Shown here: piece by piece, positions 7,848-16,130 of the stretch
Layout: the number at the start of each line of letters is the position of its first letter
Numbering within the stretch: the stretch's first letter is position 1
DNA from: Ruminococcus flavefaciens
Lineage (GTDB): Bacteria > Bacillota > Clostridia > Oscillospirales > Ruminococcaceae
Direction: 5' to 3'
Length of the DNA stretch: 36,208 bases
NCBI GenBank assembly: GCA_002310115.1
Contig: DBYI01000016.1
Coordinates: 1-36,208 of the forward strand
Made by a program: the position numbers and the translations under genes
The notes under the pieces: model-generated
Told to the model about the DNA's origin: nothing
Database searches by the model: none
The model's input: the letters and a program-made list of their open reading frames with translations, nothing else

Positions 7848-8765
7848 ATGAATGATAGTACAAGCTTTAAGTCAGTATTGAGCTATCTTCCTGATAAAAT
7901 GCGAGTGCTTATGTCAGGTATTAATGACAGAGAGCTTGAAGATCTTACAGAAGTTAGACTTCACGCAGGCGGTCCTGTTTATTTTGTTTATATTAATAAA
8001 GTGAGATATCTTCAAAAGAACGGTGGACTTTCTTCAGAATATACCGATAAAGCATATTTAGTCGGAGCCCTTACTATAAAAGAAACAGTTGAAAGATTAT
8101 GCCATTTCTCAGTTCATTATTATAAAAAGCAGTTGGAAGAGGGATACTTTGTATTGGAAAAAGGAGTAAGAGTCGGGGTATCGGGGGCATATTCTTATAC
8201 GGAAACCCCCGCATTATATGAATTTTCATCATTAAACTTCCGTATTCCGAGATGTGTTAAAGGGTGTGCAGACAAGCTTTTTTCTGAAACTTTTGATCAG
8301 AATGTTATCATATGCGGCGGAGTTAATTCCGGAAAGACGACGATTCTGCGTGATCTATGCAGACTTACTGGAAATATCCGCAAAACAGCTTTGATAGATG
8401 AAAGAAATGAGATAGCTTGTATGCTTAGAGGTGAGCCGCAGAATGATATTGGTTGTATGACCGATGTTATTGTAAATCTTAATCGAGCTAAAGGCATAAT
8501 GTCGGCTATAAGAACTTTATCTCCAGAGGTGGTTTGCTGTGACGAAATTTCTTCAATGAATGATTCAGAGGCTATACTGAACGGAATTGGGTGTGGAGTT
8601 AAATTTGTAGTAACAGCTCACGGAGAAAACTACAGTGAACTGATGAAGCGAAATGATATCGCTTTTCTTGTAAATAAAGGATTTATTGATAGTATAGTTT
8701 TCCTTGAAGGAGTATCCGCCCCTTCAAAGATCAGGCAGATAAAGAGGATTAGAAATGTTTATTAG
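7848..8765 (+). CDS. spoIIIAA: Stage III sporulation protein AA (ATPase)
   Basis: This 305-aa secretion-type ATPase is the energising subunit of the SpoIIIA-SpoIIQ channel that links mother cell and forespore. Walker A is at residues 157-165 (GGVNSGKTT, Lys163) and Walker B at about 228-236 (VVCCDEIS, Asp232/Glu233), followed by GVKFVVTAHG. The ATG at 7848 is the start because AAAGGAG (7833-7839) is 8 bases upstream; the ATG at 7842 is too close, and the longer reading from 7758 would begin inside the terminator. It opens the complete spoIIIAA-AH set and overlaps spoIIIAB by 11 bases. In Bacillus this operon is read by mother-cell sigma-E; a clear sigma-E promoter is not evident here. Confidence 0.93.
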   Translation: MNDSTSFKSVLSYLPDKMRVLMSGINDRELEDLTEVRLHAGGPVYFVYINKVRYLQKNGGLSSEYTDKAYLVGALTIKETVERLCHFSVHYYKKQLEEGYFVLEKGVRVGVSGAYSYTETPALYEFSSLNFRIPRCVKGCADKLFSETFDQNVIICGGVNSGKTTILRDLCRLTGNIRKTALIDERNEIACMLRGEPQNDIGCMTDVIVNLNRAKGIMSAIRTLSPEVVCCDEISSMNDSEAILNGIGCGVKFVVTAHGENYSELMKRNDIAFLVNKGFIDSIVFLEGVSAPSKIRQIKRIRNVY

Positions 8766-9258
8766 AGTAGCTGCGATAATATTACTAATACTTTGTGGAG
8801 CATTTTGCGGTTTGAATAGCTCAGAAAAGTTAAAGAAAAGAGGTGATATATGTTGCGAGATAGTAAAAATGTTGCGGTTATGTGAGCATTCCATTCGAGT
8901 TTGTGAGGCAGATGTTTATGGTATCGTTTTGAAGCTTAAATCTGCTGGCTTTTTGGGGCTTACCTTTTTGAATGAATTACCTGAAAACTATGATGAAAAC
9001 ACTGATTTTCACAGCAATTGGAAGTCAGCCGTGATGAATTGCCACACCTTTTCAACAGAAGAGAGGAACCTACTTATAGAAGTGGGTACTTCTCTTGGAA
9101 CTAGTGATACTGAGGGGCAGATAAAAGACTTGGTACTATATCAGGCAAGGGCGCAGGAACTTTATGAAATTAGGATTGCAGAATACAGAGTAAAGGGGAG
9201 GCTTTACAGAAGTCTTGGATTGCTTTCGGGTATAATTGTTGGAATAATAGCGATTTGA
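8755..9258 (+). CDS. spoIIIAB: Stage III sporulation protein AB
   Basis: The protein has 167 aa, with an N-terminal membrane segment (RVAAIILLILCGAFCGLNSS), a helical middle and a C-terminal membrane segment (LYRSLGLLSGIIVGIIAI). The KLKKRGDICCEIVKMLRLCEHSIR region resembles the GspF-like fold of this family, with a typical EIRIAEYRVKGRLYRSLGLLSG end. It starts inside the end of spoIIIAA, so translation is probably coupled. It is a mother-cell inner-membrane part of the SpoIIIA channel. Identity rests on operon position and these segments. Confidence 0.88.
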   Translation: MFIRVAAIILLILCGAFCGLNSSEKLKKRGDICCEIVKMLRLCEHSIRVCEADVYGIVLKLKSAGFLGLTFLNELPENYDENTDFHSNWKSAVMNCHTFSTEERNLLIEVGTSLGTSDTEGQIKDLVLYQARAQELYEIRIAEYRVKGRLYRSLGLLSGIIVGIIAI

Positions 9259-9268
9259 GGATAAATAA

Positions 9269-9463
9269 ATGAATATTGATCTGATTTTTAAGATTGCAGG
9301 AACAGGAATAATCGTGGCAGTACTTAATCTCGTTTTGAAGCGTGCGGAGCGTGACGAACAGGCAATGATGACTACTCTTGCAGGACTTATTGTTGTGCTT
9401 ATAGTAATTGTTGACGAGATAGGTGATCTGTTTGACAAGGTTAAAACAGTATTCGGATTATGA
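9269..9463 (+). CDS. spoIIIAC: Stage III sporulation protein AC
   Basis: This 64-aa, highly hydrophobic two-helix membrane protein matches the usual SpoIIIAC length. It shows the characteristic IDLIFKIAGTGIIVAVLN start and an RAERDEQA cytoplasmic turn before helix two. It is a small integral subunit of the SpoIIIA apparatus. Its stop overlaps the spoIIIAD start (ATGA at 9460-9463). Confidence 0.93.
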   Translation: MNIDLIFKIAGTGIIVAVLNLVLKRAERDEQAMMTTLAGLIVVLIVIVDEIGDLFDKVKTVFGL

Positions 9464-9849
9464 TAGGAAATTGTTTTACAGTAGGTGCGTTCTGTGTTTG
9501 TGGATCGCTTCTTTCGCTGATACTAAAACAGTACTGTTCAGAGCATTCTCTTGTACTTTCTATTGCAGTATGCTCTAATTTATTCATCGGAGTAGTGATA
9601 ATGCTGGAATATCCCGTATCGGAGTTAAGGGATATTTTTGTATCTGCTGGTATTCCAGAAAGCTACATATCCACTATGTTCAAGGCTCTTGCAGTATGTT
9701 GTATTACTCATATATCTGGAGAGATTTGTCGAGATAGCGGCGAATCAGCAATGGGCGCTGCTGCTGAGCTTTGGGGAAGGGCGGCGTTGGTTGTAATAAG
9801 TCTGCCTGTAGTCAAAGGCTTTATTGATTTGATTGACAAGCTTTTATAG
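9460..9849 (+). CDS. spoIIIAD: Stage III sporulation protein AD
   Basis: This 129-aa membrane protein has several hydrophobic helices, of the SpoIIIAC/AD family. The segment PESYISTMFKALAVCCITHISGEICRDSGES is typical, followed by AMGAAAELWGRAALVVISLPV. It starts on the stop codon of spoIIIAC and is followed after 7 bases by spoIIIAE. It acts with SpoIIIAC and AE as the membrane core of the channel. Confidence 0.9.
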   Translation: MIGNCFTVGAFCVCGSLLSLILKQYCSEHSLVLSIAVCSNLFIGVVIMLEYPVSELRDIFVSAGIPESYISTMFKALAVCCITHISGEICRDSGESAMGAAAELWGRAALVVISLPVVKGFIDLIDKLL

Positions 9850-9856
9850 GTGAAAA

Positions 9857-10945
9857 ATGATAAGGATAACAAGAATTATGTTGATATTCGCCGTACTTTT
9901 CATTTATTGCGGCGAGCTTAAAGCGTATGCAGTTGATAATAGGTTCGAGTTAGAATATAACCAACAACTTGACGAAGTCCTTAATGAATATGATATTGAT
10001 TTTGACACTGAGAAGATAAAAGATGTGACTTTCAGTGAATTTGCGGAACAAATTTTAGGAAGAGTAGGAGTTCCTAAAGAAAAAATATTCAATCTTTTGG
10101 GAACGATAATTATAGTTATAGTAATTTCGACTGTGATGAAAAATGTAGGATGCGGCATAATGAATGATTCTGCCGAGATGTATAGTGCTATATGTACCAT
10201 AACGGCAGTATCAGTCATTTCACCTCATATTTTTGATACCTTTTCGAGAACTTTGGAAGCTGTGAGGCTTACCGGTAGTTTTATATCAGCTTTTATACCA
10301 GTTTTTGCTGCAATAACTGCGGTTTCCGGTGGTATTGCGACAGCAGGGGTATATGATGTTTCAGTACTTGTGGCTTCTGAAGTTATATTGCAGTTTTCAG
10401 AAAGCTTTCTGATGCCTCTTTTGTCGGCTTCGGCTATGCTTTCGGTCACGGGAAGTGTATTAAAAGGCACTGATATGAGTGGTATCGTACATCTGATAAG
10501 GAAAACGATCACATGGTTACTTACGGCTTTAATGCTAATATTTACGGGATTTGTAACGTTGAAATGTACTTTGGCAGGAAAAACAGACGGTGCTGCTTCA
10601 AAAGCAATTCGTTTTATGATATCTGGGCTTGTTCCTGTAGTTGGTGGAGCTGTCACGGATGCATATTCAACGGTAAGAAGTAGTTTTGACATTATACGAG
10701 GAACGGTAGGCATATCAGGCTGCTTTGCTATAGTACTCATTTTGTTGCCTCCTGTGGTACATATAATGATTTTTCGATTTATAATGTGGATAGGAGCAGC
10801 TGCTGCTGAGCTTTTGGGAGAGGAATCAATGTCAAAGCTATTGAGATCATTTGATTCAGCACTTGCTATAGCTCAAAGTTTACTTATATGCTACGGAGTG
10901 ATGTTTATAATTTGTACCGCAATACTTTTGAGAAATGTGGGGTGA
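9857..10945 (+). CDS. spoIIIAE: Stage III sporulation protein AE
   Basis: This 362-aa polytopic membrane protein has an N-terminal signal-like segment (residues 1-25), an extracellular helical region, and seven or so hydrophobic segments from about 75 onward. It is somewhat shorter than the Bacillus protein (about 400 aa). Conserved-looking stretches include SAFIPVFAAITAVSGG and GLVPVVGGAVTDAYSTVRSSFDIIRGTVG, both typical of the family. The ribosome binding site is AGGTGAA just upstream of the ATG. Its TGA shares its last base with the ATG of spoIIIAF (10943-10947). Confidence 0.92.
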   Translation: MIRITRIMLIFAVLFIYCGELKAYAVDNRFELEYNQQLDEVLNEYDIDFDTEKIKDVTFSEFAEQILGRVGVPKEKIFNLLGTIIIVIVISTVMKNVGCGIMNDSAEMYSAICTITAVSVISPHIFDTFSRTLEAVRLTGSFISAFIPVFAAITAVSGGIATAGVYDVSVLVASEVILQFSESFLMPLLSASAMLSVTGSVLKGTDMSGIVHLIRKTITWLLTALMLIFTGFVTLKCTLAGKTDGAASKAIRFMISGLVPVVGGAVTDAYSTVRSSFDIIRGTVGISGCFAIVLILLPPVVHIMIFRFIMWIGAAAAELLGEESMSKLLRSFDSALAIAQSLLICYGVMFIICTAILLRNVG

Positions 10946-11421
10946 TGATTACGAATGATATTCTATCAGCAGTTAGAAGCGTTTGTTATGTATCAGGTGG
11001 GATATATCTTATTAGGCTCATAACAGATGGCACACGATTGAAAAAACAAGCTGCTTTTGTTATTAAACTCGTTTTTGCCGTGGTATTTGTTTCAGTTGTT
11101 ACCAATTGTTGCATGAAATTTGAATTCCCTGAAATAGTGTCATATGAAGCAACGGACTACAGTTTTGAAGCTGAAAAATATAGAAACGAGGTAGCGGAAA
11201 AGGCAGCGGAGAATATTTCAGACATACTTTTTAATCAGCTTAAAGCTGCAGGGATAGATGTAAAAGAATTGCAGACAGAGGTTAATATTTCAGAGAATGG
11301 CAGCATAGATATTAGTAGAGTCATTGTCAGTTCAGCAGATTCTACGGCAGCTGCGGAGCTTATCCGCAAAAGTCTCGGACAGGAAACGGAGGTCATAAAT
11401 GGAATTTATAGAAAAAGTTAA
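10945..11421 (+). CDS. spoIIIAF: Stage III sporulation protein AF
   Basis: The protein has 158 aa from the ATG at 10945, preceded by GTGGGGTG. An in-frame ORF opens earlier at 10888, but that would lie inside spoIIIAE and have no ribosome binding site. Two membrane segments near the N-terminus (SVCYVSGGIYLIRLIT and AAFVIKLVFAVVFVSVVT) precede a soluble alpha/beta domain with a ring-building-like fold (KAAGIDVKELQTEVNISENGSIDISRVIV). It is a mother-cell component of the SpoIIIA channel. It overlaps spoIIIAG by 23 bases. Confidence 0.88.
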   Translation: MITNDILSAVRSVCYVSGGIYLIRLITDGTRLKKQAAFVIKLVFAVVFVSVVTNCCMKFEFPEIVSYEATDYSFEAEKYRNEVAEKAAENISDILFNQLKAAGIDVKELQTEVNISENGSIDISRVIVSSADSTAAAELIRKSLGQETEVINGIYRKS

Positions 11422-11926
11422 AGAGCTTGTAAAGAATAGGAACTGGGCTGTATTTATGACCGTTTGCGGTATCGCAGGACTGCTACTGATAATGATATCA
11501 TCCATAATGCCCGATAAAAGCATTAAAAAAAAGCCTGAAAGAGATTCGCCGAATAAGCTAAGCGAGGTTCAGGAATATTGCGGATTGACCGAAAAGAGAC
11601 TTGAGGATTTTCTTGAAAGCATAGACGGTGCTGGTGATGTAAAGGCTTATATTATCGCAGAAAGTAGCGAACGATATGTTTACGCTACTGAGGGTAGATT
11701 AAGTAAAAATGACAATAAAACAGAGGAGGAAGAAAAATATGTCATAATAGGCAGCGGGAGTGAGAAAAAAGCGCTCATAGAATCGGTTGAGGTCCCTAAG
11801 ATAACGGGAGCTGTCATTTTATGCAGCGGCGGTGAAAGTGCTTATGTCAGGGAGCAGCTTTACAAAGCAGTATCAGCTGCTCTTGATCTGCCGACTGCAC
11901 GAATTTATGTTACAAAACTGAGATAG
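11399..11926 (+). CDS. spoIIIAG: Stage III sporulation protein AG
   Basis: The protein has 175 aa, with one N-terminal membrane segment (NWAVFMTVCGIAGLLLIMIS) and a soluble C-terminal domain. That domain carries the family features FLESIDGAGDVKAYIIAESS and PKITGAVILCSGGESAYVREQLYKAVSAALDLP, a ring-building motif. In Bacillus, SpoIIIAG forms a large ring in the intermembrane space. GGAGG (11388-11392) supports the start inside spoIIIAF. Confidence 0.92.
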   Translation: MEFIEKVKELVKNRNWAVFMTVCGIAGLLLIMISSIMPDKSIKKKPERDSPNKLSEVQEYCGLTEKRLEDFLESIDGAGDVKAYIIAESSERYVYATEGRLSKNDNKTEEEEKYVIIGSGSEKKALIESVEVPKITGAVILCSGGESAYVREQLYKAVSAALDLPTARIYVTKLR

Positions 11927-11940
11927 AGGAGATTATATTT

Positions 11941-12492
11941 ATGAAAAAACCATCACTTATAATAGGCAAAAAGCAGATAATAATGACTTGTCTTACACTT
12001 ATGCTTGCAGTTGCTGTGTACATAAACTACACAACTGCTCCTGAGTTTGAAAAAGAAAGTGAGTCTGCAGTATTTCATGATCGTTCGGATGAGGTAAGAT
12101 ATGGTGAGACTGAGTTCGTAAACGCAGAAGCTGAACCAATGGCAGCGGATTATTTCGCACAGGCAAGACTTGACAGAATGAAAGATCGCGATGAAGCCGT
12201 TCAAACATTACAGACAATGATAGGTGGAGGAGATGTAACAGAGGACGAGGTACTCGTAAATGCTCTTGATGCGGTTGAGGTATCTAAGCTTATCGAAAGC
12301 GAGGGAACAATCGAATCACTAATAAAAGCTCAGGGTTTTAAAGACTGTGTAGCCTATCTTGATGGTGAAAATGCGAAGGTAGTAGTAAAGACAGAAGGCC
12401 TTGACAAGGCACAGGCTGCTTCCATAAAGGAGATAATTCTCGGAGAAACTTCGGTTGCCGCAGAAAATATCAGAATTTTTGAGGTGAAATAG
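11941..12492 (+). CDS. spoIIIAH: Stage III sporulation protein AH
   Basis: The protein has 183 aa: an N-terminal membrane anchor (about residues 13-29), an acidic linker, then a C-terminal ring-building domain (about 80-183; YFAQARLDRMKDRDEAVQTLQTMI, then KVVVKTEGLDKAQAASIKEIIL). In Bacillus the extracellular part binds SpoIIQ from the forespore, which closes the channel. AGAGGAG precedes the ATG. It is the last sporulation gene of the operon; a new sigma-A promoter begins right after its stop. Confidence 0.92.
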   Translation: MKKPSLIIGKKQIIMTCLTLMLAVAVYINYTTAPEFEKESESAVFHDRSDEVRYGETEFVNAEAEPMAADYFAQARLDRMKDRDEAVQTLQTMIGGGDVTEDEVLVNALDAVEVSKLIESEGTIESLIKAQGFKDCVAYLDGENAKVVVKTEGLDKAQAASIKEIILGETSVAAENIRIFEVK

Positions 12493-12526
12493 TTGAATTG
12501 AGAATAATTATTTGGTATAATATAAT
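12493..12526 (+). promoter_or_regulatory. Two overlapping sigma-A promoters before the Asp23 gene
   Basis: TTGAAT (12493-12498) with TATAAT (12516-12521), and TTGAGA (12498-12503) with TATAAT (12521-12526), both have 17-base spacers and are offset by 5 bases. They would allow the housekeeping genes downstream to be read in vegetative cells independently of the sporulation genes. Confidence 0.7.
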
Positions 12527-12591
12527 AGTAAGGGTGTATATATTGCTTTGATTAAAAGATACACTCAAATATTTGCCGACGGAGGTACGCT

Positions 12592-12933
12592 ATGGAAGTT
12601 GAAAACATGAAGCCTCAGGTCTCAAGCAGACTTAAAATATCAGAAGATGTGATTATTGCTATAGCCAAGCTTGCTGCTCTTGATGTTAAGGGTGTTGTAG
12701 GGCTTGGTGGTGAAGTAGGCAAGATGAGTAAATTAAGAAAGAATGGCCCTATCAAAATAAACATGATGGGCGATGTTGCGGCTGTTGATATGAAAATAAT
12801 CATAAAGAGCGGTGAGAAAGCCTGCAATATTGCACAGGAAGTTCAAACCGTAGTCAAGGAGAATGTCCAGAACATGACAGGTGTTCCTGTTGCAAGAGTA
12901 AATGTCACAGTAAGCGGAGTAGTTTTTGAATGA
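12592..12933 (+). CDS. Asp23/Gls24 family envelope stress protein (YqhY-like)
   Basis: This 113-aa protein has the Asp23 domain over nearly its whole length: ISEDVIIAIAKLAALDVKGVVGLGG at the start and IAQEVQTVVKENVQNMTGVPVARVNVTVSGVVF at the end. GGAGG lies 6 bases before the ATG. In Bacillus the homologue yqhY sits between accBC and nusB, where it is linked to control of acetyl-CoA carboxylase. Here accB and accC are absent from the locus, so that role is not implied by context. Its stop overlaps the next start (ATGA). Confidence 0.88.
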   Translation: MEVENMKPQVSSRLKISEDVIIAIAKLAALDVKGVVGLGGEVGKMSKLRKNGPIKINMMGDVAAVDMKIIIKSGEKACNIAQEVQTVVKENVQNMTGVPVARVNVTVSGVVFE

Positions 12934-13364
12934 TAAGAAGATATGTCACTGAAGATCTTGAAGGGGCAGCTGATGTTTTTTGTTCCGCATTTGCTGAAGA
13001 ACCTTGGAACGAGAAGTGGGACATTGACCTTGCTAAAAAGAGGATAAGCGAGCTTATGTCTTCACCTCAGTCAGTTGGCTATATTTATATCGACGGTGAG
13101 GCTATCAGGGCGATAATGTGTGGAAGAAAACTTACATATCTTCACGGTAAAGAATACGTGATAGATGAATTATGCGTGACCCCAGATATGCAGCACTGCG
13201 GTGTGGGGTCAGCTTTGCTTGCCCATGCACGGAATGAGCTTGCAAAAGAAAAAATTGTTGCAATGGCGCTTCTAACTGGAAAGGGTAAACCAAGTGAAAG
13301 ATTTTATATAAAAAATGGTTTTAAAGTGATAGATGATATGATATTTATGTATCATTTCTTTTAA
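12930..13364 (+). CDS. GNAT-family N-acetyltransferase
   Basis: The 144-aa protein is a single GNAT domain. The acetyl-CoA pyrophosphate loop is at about residues 87-98 (VTPDMQHCGVGSALL, the Q-x-x-G-x-G/A form). The C-terminal half has the usual ERFYIKNGF turn. GNAT enzymes move acetyl from acetyl-CoA to an amine; the acceptor here is unknown. It is translationally coupled to the Asp23 gene and lies before nusB, which is not a standard position, so it may be a lineage-specific insertion into the cluster. Confidence 0.85.
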   Translation: MIRRYVTEDLEGAADVFCSAFAEEPWNEKWDIDLAKKRISELMSSPQSVGYIYIDGEAIRAIMCGRKLTYLHGKEYVIDELCVTPDMQHCGVGSALLAHARNELAKEKIVAMALLTGKGKPSERFYIKNGFKVIDDMIFMYHFF

Positions 13365-13378
13365 AAAGGAGAGTATAA

Positions 13379-13795
13379 ATGACCAGACGTGAAATTAGAG
13401 ATAGCGCATTCAAGTTGGTTTTTGAGCAGCTTCTGCGCGATGATGATATAAATGAGCTTTACGAGATAGCTGAGGAGATCGATGAGATAACCGTTAATGA
13501 TGAAGTCAAAAAAATAGTTGAGGGAACTCTTGAACACGCTGAAGAGCTTGACGATATCATATCAAGATATAGCAAATCAAGGAGCATTTCGAGAATATCA
13601 AAGCTCAATCTTGCAATACTTAGAATAGCAATGTATGAGTCTATTTACGATAACAATACTCCTATGAATGCTGCTATAAGCGAGGCTATCAAGCTCTCCA
13701 TGATGTATACGTATCAGGAGGATACTGCATTTATTAACGGCGTTCTCGGAGCTTTTTCAAGGGATTCTCAGAAGGAAGAAAAAGAAAATGCCTGA
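13379..13795 (+). CDS. nusB: Transcription antitermination factor NusB
   Basis: This 138-aa all-helical RNA-binding protein pairs with NusE/S10 on boxA during rRNA antitermination. The family pattern is clear: MTRREIRDSAFKLVFEQLL at the start, RISKLNLAILRIAMYE in the middle, PMNAAISEAIKLSMMY and FINGVLGAF near the end. The start has AAAAGGAGAG upstream. It overlaps the following gene by 8 bases, in the conserved Firmicutes nusB-xseA neighbourhood. Confidence 0.95.
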   Translation: MTRREIRDSAFKLVFEQLLRDDDINELYEIAEEIDEITVNDEVKKIVEGTLEHAEELDDIISRYSKSRSISRISKLNLAILRIAMYESIYDNNTPMNAAISEAIKLSMMYTYQEDTAFINGVLGAFSRDSQKEEKENA

Positions 13796-14744
13796 ATTTC
13801 TCGGTATTGATACGAGCAATTATACTACCTCGGTTGCTGTTTACGTAAGTGAAGACAACAAAGTATATCAGCAGAAAAAGTTGCTTCCAGTAAAAGAGGG
13901 AGAACTCGGGCTTCGTCAGAGCGATGCGCTATTTCATCATACAAAACAGCTTCCGGAAATGATAGAACAGCTTTTCAGCGAGAACAGATTTGGTGTACCG
14001 AAGGTTATTGCTGCTTCCGCAAGACCACGCAATATCGAAGGATCATATATGCCGTGTTTCCTCTGTGGCGAAGGGTTTGCACGTTCTTATTCTGCTGTAA
14101 CGGGAGCAATGATATATTCGACCTCACATCAGGTAGGACATATCATTGCAGCCCTTTATTCTGCGAACAGACTTGATCTTGTGAATGAGCGTTTCATCGC
14201 TTTTCACGTGAGCGGTGGAACTACTGACTGCCTTTTATGCGAGCCTGACGATAATAATATTTTGAAAATTATTGAAGTTGGCACTTCTCTTGACCTTAAG
14301 GCTGGACAGGCTGTTGATCGTACAGGTCTTATGTTAGGACTATGTTTTCCGTGTGGTTCTGAGCTCGAAAAACTTGCAATCAATGCTGATAAGAACTTCA
14401 AGGTTAAGCCTGTTCTTAGAGATGGTAGTTGTTGCCTTTCTGGTGTTGAGAATAAATGCAGCTCAATGCTTAAAAATGGAGAAAAGCATGAGAATATCGC
14501 AAAATTTTGTCTTGATTTCATTGCTGAAACTATAATTGCAATGACGGCTCATGCAATTAACAAATATAGCGAGTTACCACTTGTTTTTGCAGGAGGAGTA
14601 ATGTCAGATTATATTATTCGTGACAAGATAATTTCTCATTTTCCCCAGGCATGTTTTGCTGAGCCACAGTTCTCCTGTGACAATGCGGCAGGAGTTGCTA
14701 TTTACGGGTATTTGAAGAGTGCAGGAGATAAATTATGCCTGTAA
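13788..14744 (+). CDS. TsaD/Kae1-family paralogue (O-sialoglycoprotein endopeptidase-like)
   Basis: This 318-aa ASKHA-fold protein of the Kae1/TsaD family begins MPEFLGIDTSNYTTS, against GIETSCDETS in true TsaD. The metal-binding His pair is kept as HQVGH (His114, His118). The phosphate loop reads HVSGGTTD (Ser142-Gly144). GTSLDLKAGQAVDRTG and LGLCFPCGSELEKLA correspond to the TsaD GExxDxAAGEAFDK and LGLxYPGGPxIExLA regions, and FAGGVMSD and CDNAAGVA to its C-terminal motifs. Yet the segment SARPRNIEGSYMPCFLCGEGFARS replaces the usual TAGPGL region. It is therefore probably a paralogue rather than the tRNA t6A synthase. It occupies the position held by folD in Bacillus. Function is not established. 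Confidence 0.8.
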   Translation: MPEFLGIDTSNYTTSVAVYVSEDNKVYQQKKLLPVKEGELGLRQSDALFHHTKQLPEMIEQLFSENRFGVPKVIAASARPRNIEGSYMPCFLCGEGFARSYSAVTGAMIYSTSHQVGHIIAALYSANRLDLVNERFIAFHVSGGTTDCLLCEPDDNNILKIIEVGTSLDLKAGQAVDRTGLMLGLCFPCGSELEKLAINADKNFKVKPVLRDGSCCLSGVENKCSSMLKNGEKHENIAKFCLDFIAETIIAMTAHAINKYSELPLVFAGGVMSDYIIRDKIISHFPQACFAEPQFSCDNAAGVAIYGYLKSAGDKLCL

Positions 14745-15925
14745 TTACAGTTACACAGATAAATAGATATATTGGTTCGATATTAAAGAACGATAGGAAT
14801 ATTCAGGGCGTAATGGTTCGAGGAGAGATATCGAACTATGTGAAGCATTTCCGCAGCGGGCATGTTTATTTTACCCTTAAGGATAGTGAGAGTGCTATAA
14901 AGGCTGTAATGTTTGCAAACTCAGTTTCACGTCTTAAATTCGAGCCTGAGGACGGTATGTCAGTTATAGTTTCTGGAAGTATAGGTGTTTATGAGCGAGA
15001 TGGAGCTTATCAACTATATGTTAACGACATTATTCCTGATGGTGCAGGAGCGGCAGGTATTGCCCTTGAACAGTTGAAAAAGAAGCTTCAAAAGGAAGGA
15101 ATATTCGATAAAGCTCATAAAAGATCTATTCCACCAATGCCAAAGAAGATAGGCGCAGTAACTTCTCTCAGCGGTGCGGCTGTGCGCGATATTATAAATG
15201 TCCTTTCGCGTCGATATCCGTTGGGAGAGCTTTATGTAGTAAATGCTCTCGTACAGGGTGAAGCTGCGGCGAATTCAGTGTGCAGAGGCATACTCAAAGC
15301 CGAAGCTGCAGGCTGCGAAATTATAATTGTAGGTCGAGGCGGTGGTTCTAGCGAGGACCTCAGCGTTTTCAACACAGAAAAGGTAGCCTATGCTATATAC
15401 AACTGCAAAGTGCCTGTTATATCGGCAGTTGGGCACGAGACTGATGTTACAATAGCCGATCTTGCGGCCGATCTCAGAGCACCTACGCCGTCAGCGGCGG
15501 CTGAGCTTGCAGCTCCTGATATTGCGCTGCTTTATGAAAAACTCTCAGGTATTGAGCGCCATATGGAAAAAGCAGTATTAACTTTTTTCGATAAGTCTGT
15601 AGATCGATTTACAACGCTGAATGCACGGCTTTTGGCTCAATCGCCAGAGAAGCGACTGAAACTAACAGATGAGCGTCTTTTAATGCTTGAAACACGGAGT
15701 AAAACTGCATTCCTCAGATATATCGACAGAATTGAACGTGATCTTGCAGAAAAGGCTGCAAAACTTGATAGCTTAAGTCCACTAAAGGTACTTTCACGTG
15801 GATATTCATTGGTTTATAATGAAGAGAAGCTTATTAGTTCTTCGGAAAGTCTTGAAAATGGTGATATAATAAGAATTATTTTCGGTAACGGCGGTGCAGA
15901 TGCCGAGATAAAAGATAAATGGTGA
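14735..15925 (+). CDS. xseA: Exodeoxyribonuclease VII large subunit
   Basis: The protein has 396 aa. An N-terminal OB-fold (about 1-105; GVMVRGEISNYVKHFRSGHVYFTLKD) is followed by the catalytic domain with GAVTSLSGAAVRDIINVLSRR, GRGGGSSEDLSVFN and GHETDVTIADLAADLRAPTPSAAAE. A long helical region and short beta tail complete it. With XseB it degrades single-stranded DNA from both ends into short oligonucleotides. It overlaps the TsaD-like gene by 10 bases and is followed after 4 bases by xseB. Confidence 0.96.
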   Translation: MPVITVTQINRYIGSILKNDRNIQGVMVRGEISNYVKHFRSGHVYFTLKDSESAIKAVMFANSVSRLKFEPEDGMSVIVSGSIGVYERDGAYQLYVNDIIPDGAGAAGIALEQLKKKLQKEGIFDKAHKRSIPPMPKKIGAVTSLSGAAVRDIINVLSRRYPLGELYVVNALVQGEAAANSVCRGILKAEAAGCEIIIVGRGGGSSEDLSVFNTEKVAYAIYNCKVPVISAVGHETDVTIADLAADLRAPTPSAAAELAAPDIALLYEKLSGIERHMEKAVLTFFDKSVDRFTTLNARLLAQSPEKRLKLTDERLLMLETRSKTAFLRYIDRIERDLAEKAAKLDSLSPLKVLSRGYSLVYNEEKLISSSESLENGDIIRIIFGNGGADAEIKDKW

Positions 15926-15929
15926 TATA

Positions 15930-16130
15930 ATGAAGGAAAAAGCTACATTTGAAGATAACATGAACGAGCTTGGCAGAATTGTTTCGGAGCTTGAAAAGGG
16001 AGATATTCCTCTTGAAAAGGCTGTACAGCTCTATGGCGAAGGAGTAAAGCTTACGGCTGCTTGCAGGAAACAGCTTGACAAGGCTAAGATAAAGATAACA
16101 GAGGATGGCGGAGAGGCAGAAAATGAGTAA
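15930..16130 (+). CDS. xseB: Exodeoxyribonuclease VII small subunit
   Basis: This 66-aa helical-hairpin protein has the canonical pattern: TFEDNMNELGRIVSELEKGD, then PLEKAVQLYGEGVKLTAACR. It wraps around the helical extension of XseA. Size and adjacency to xseA make the call secure. Its end overlaps the start of ispA. Confidence 0.95.
   Translation: MKEKATFEDNMNELGRIVSELEKGDIPLEKAVQLYGEGVKLTAACRKQLDKAKIKITEDGGEAENE

Noticed and set aside
10225..10740. 171-codon open frame on the minus strand inside spoIIIAE
   Set aside because: It mirrors the reading frame of a well-supported membrane protein, has no recognisable motif and no supporting signals, so it is a shadow frame.
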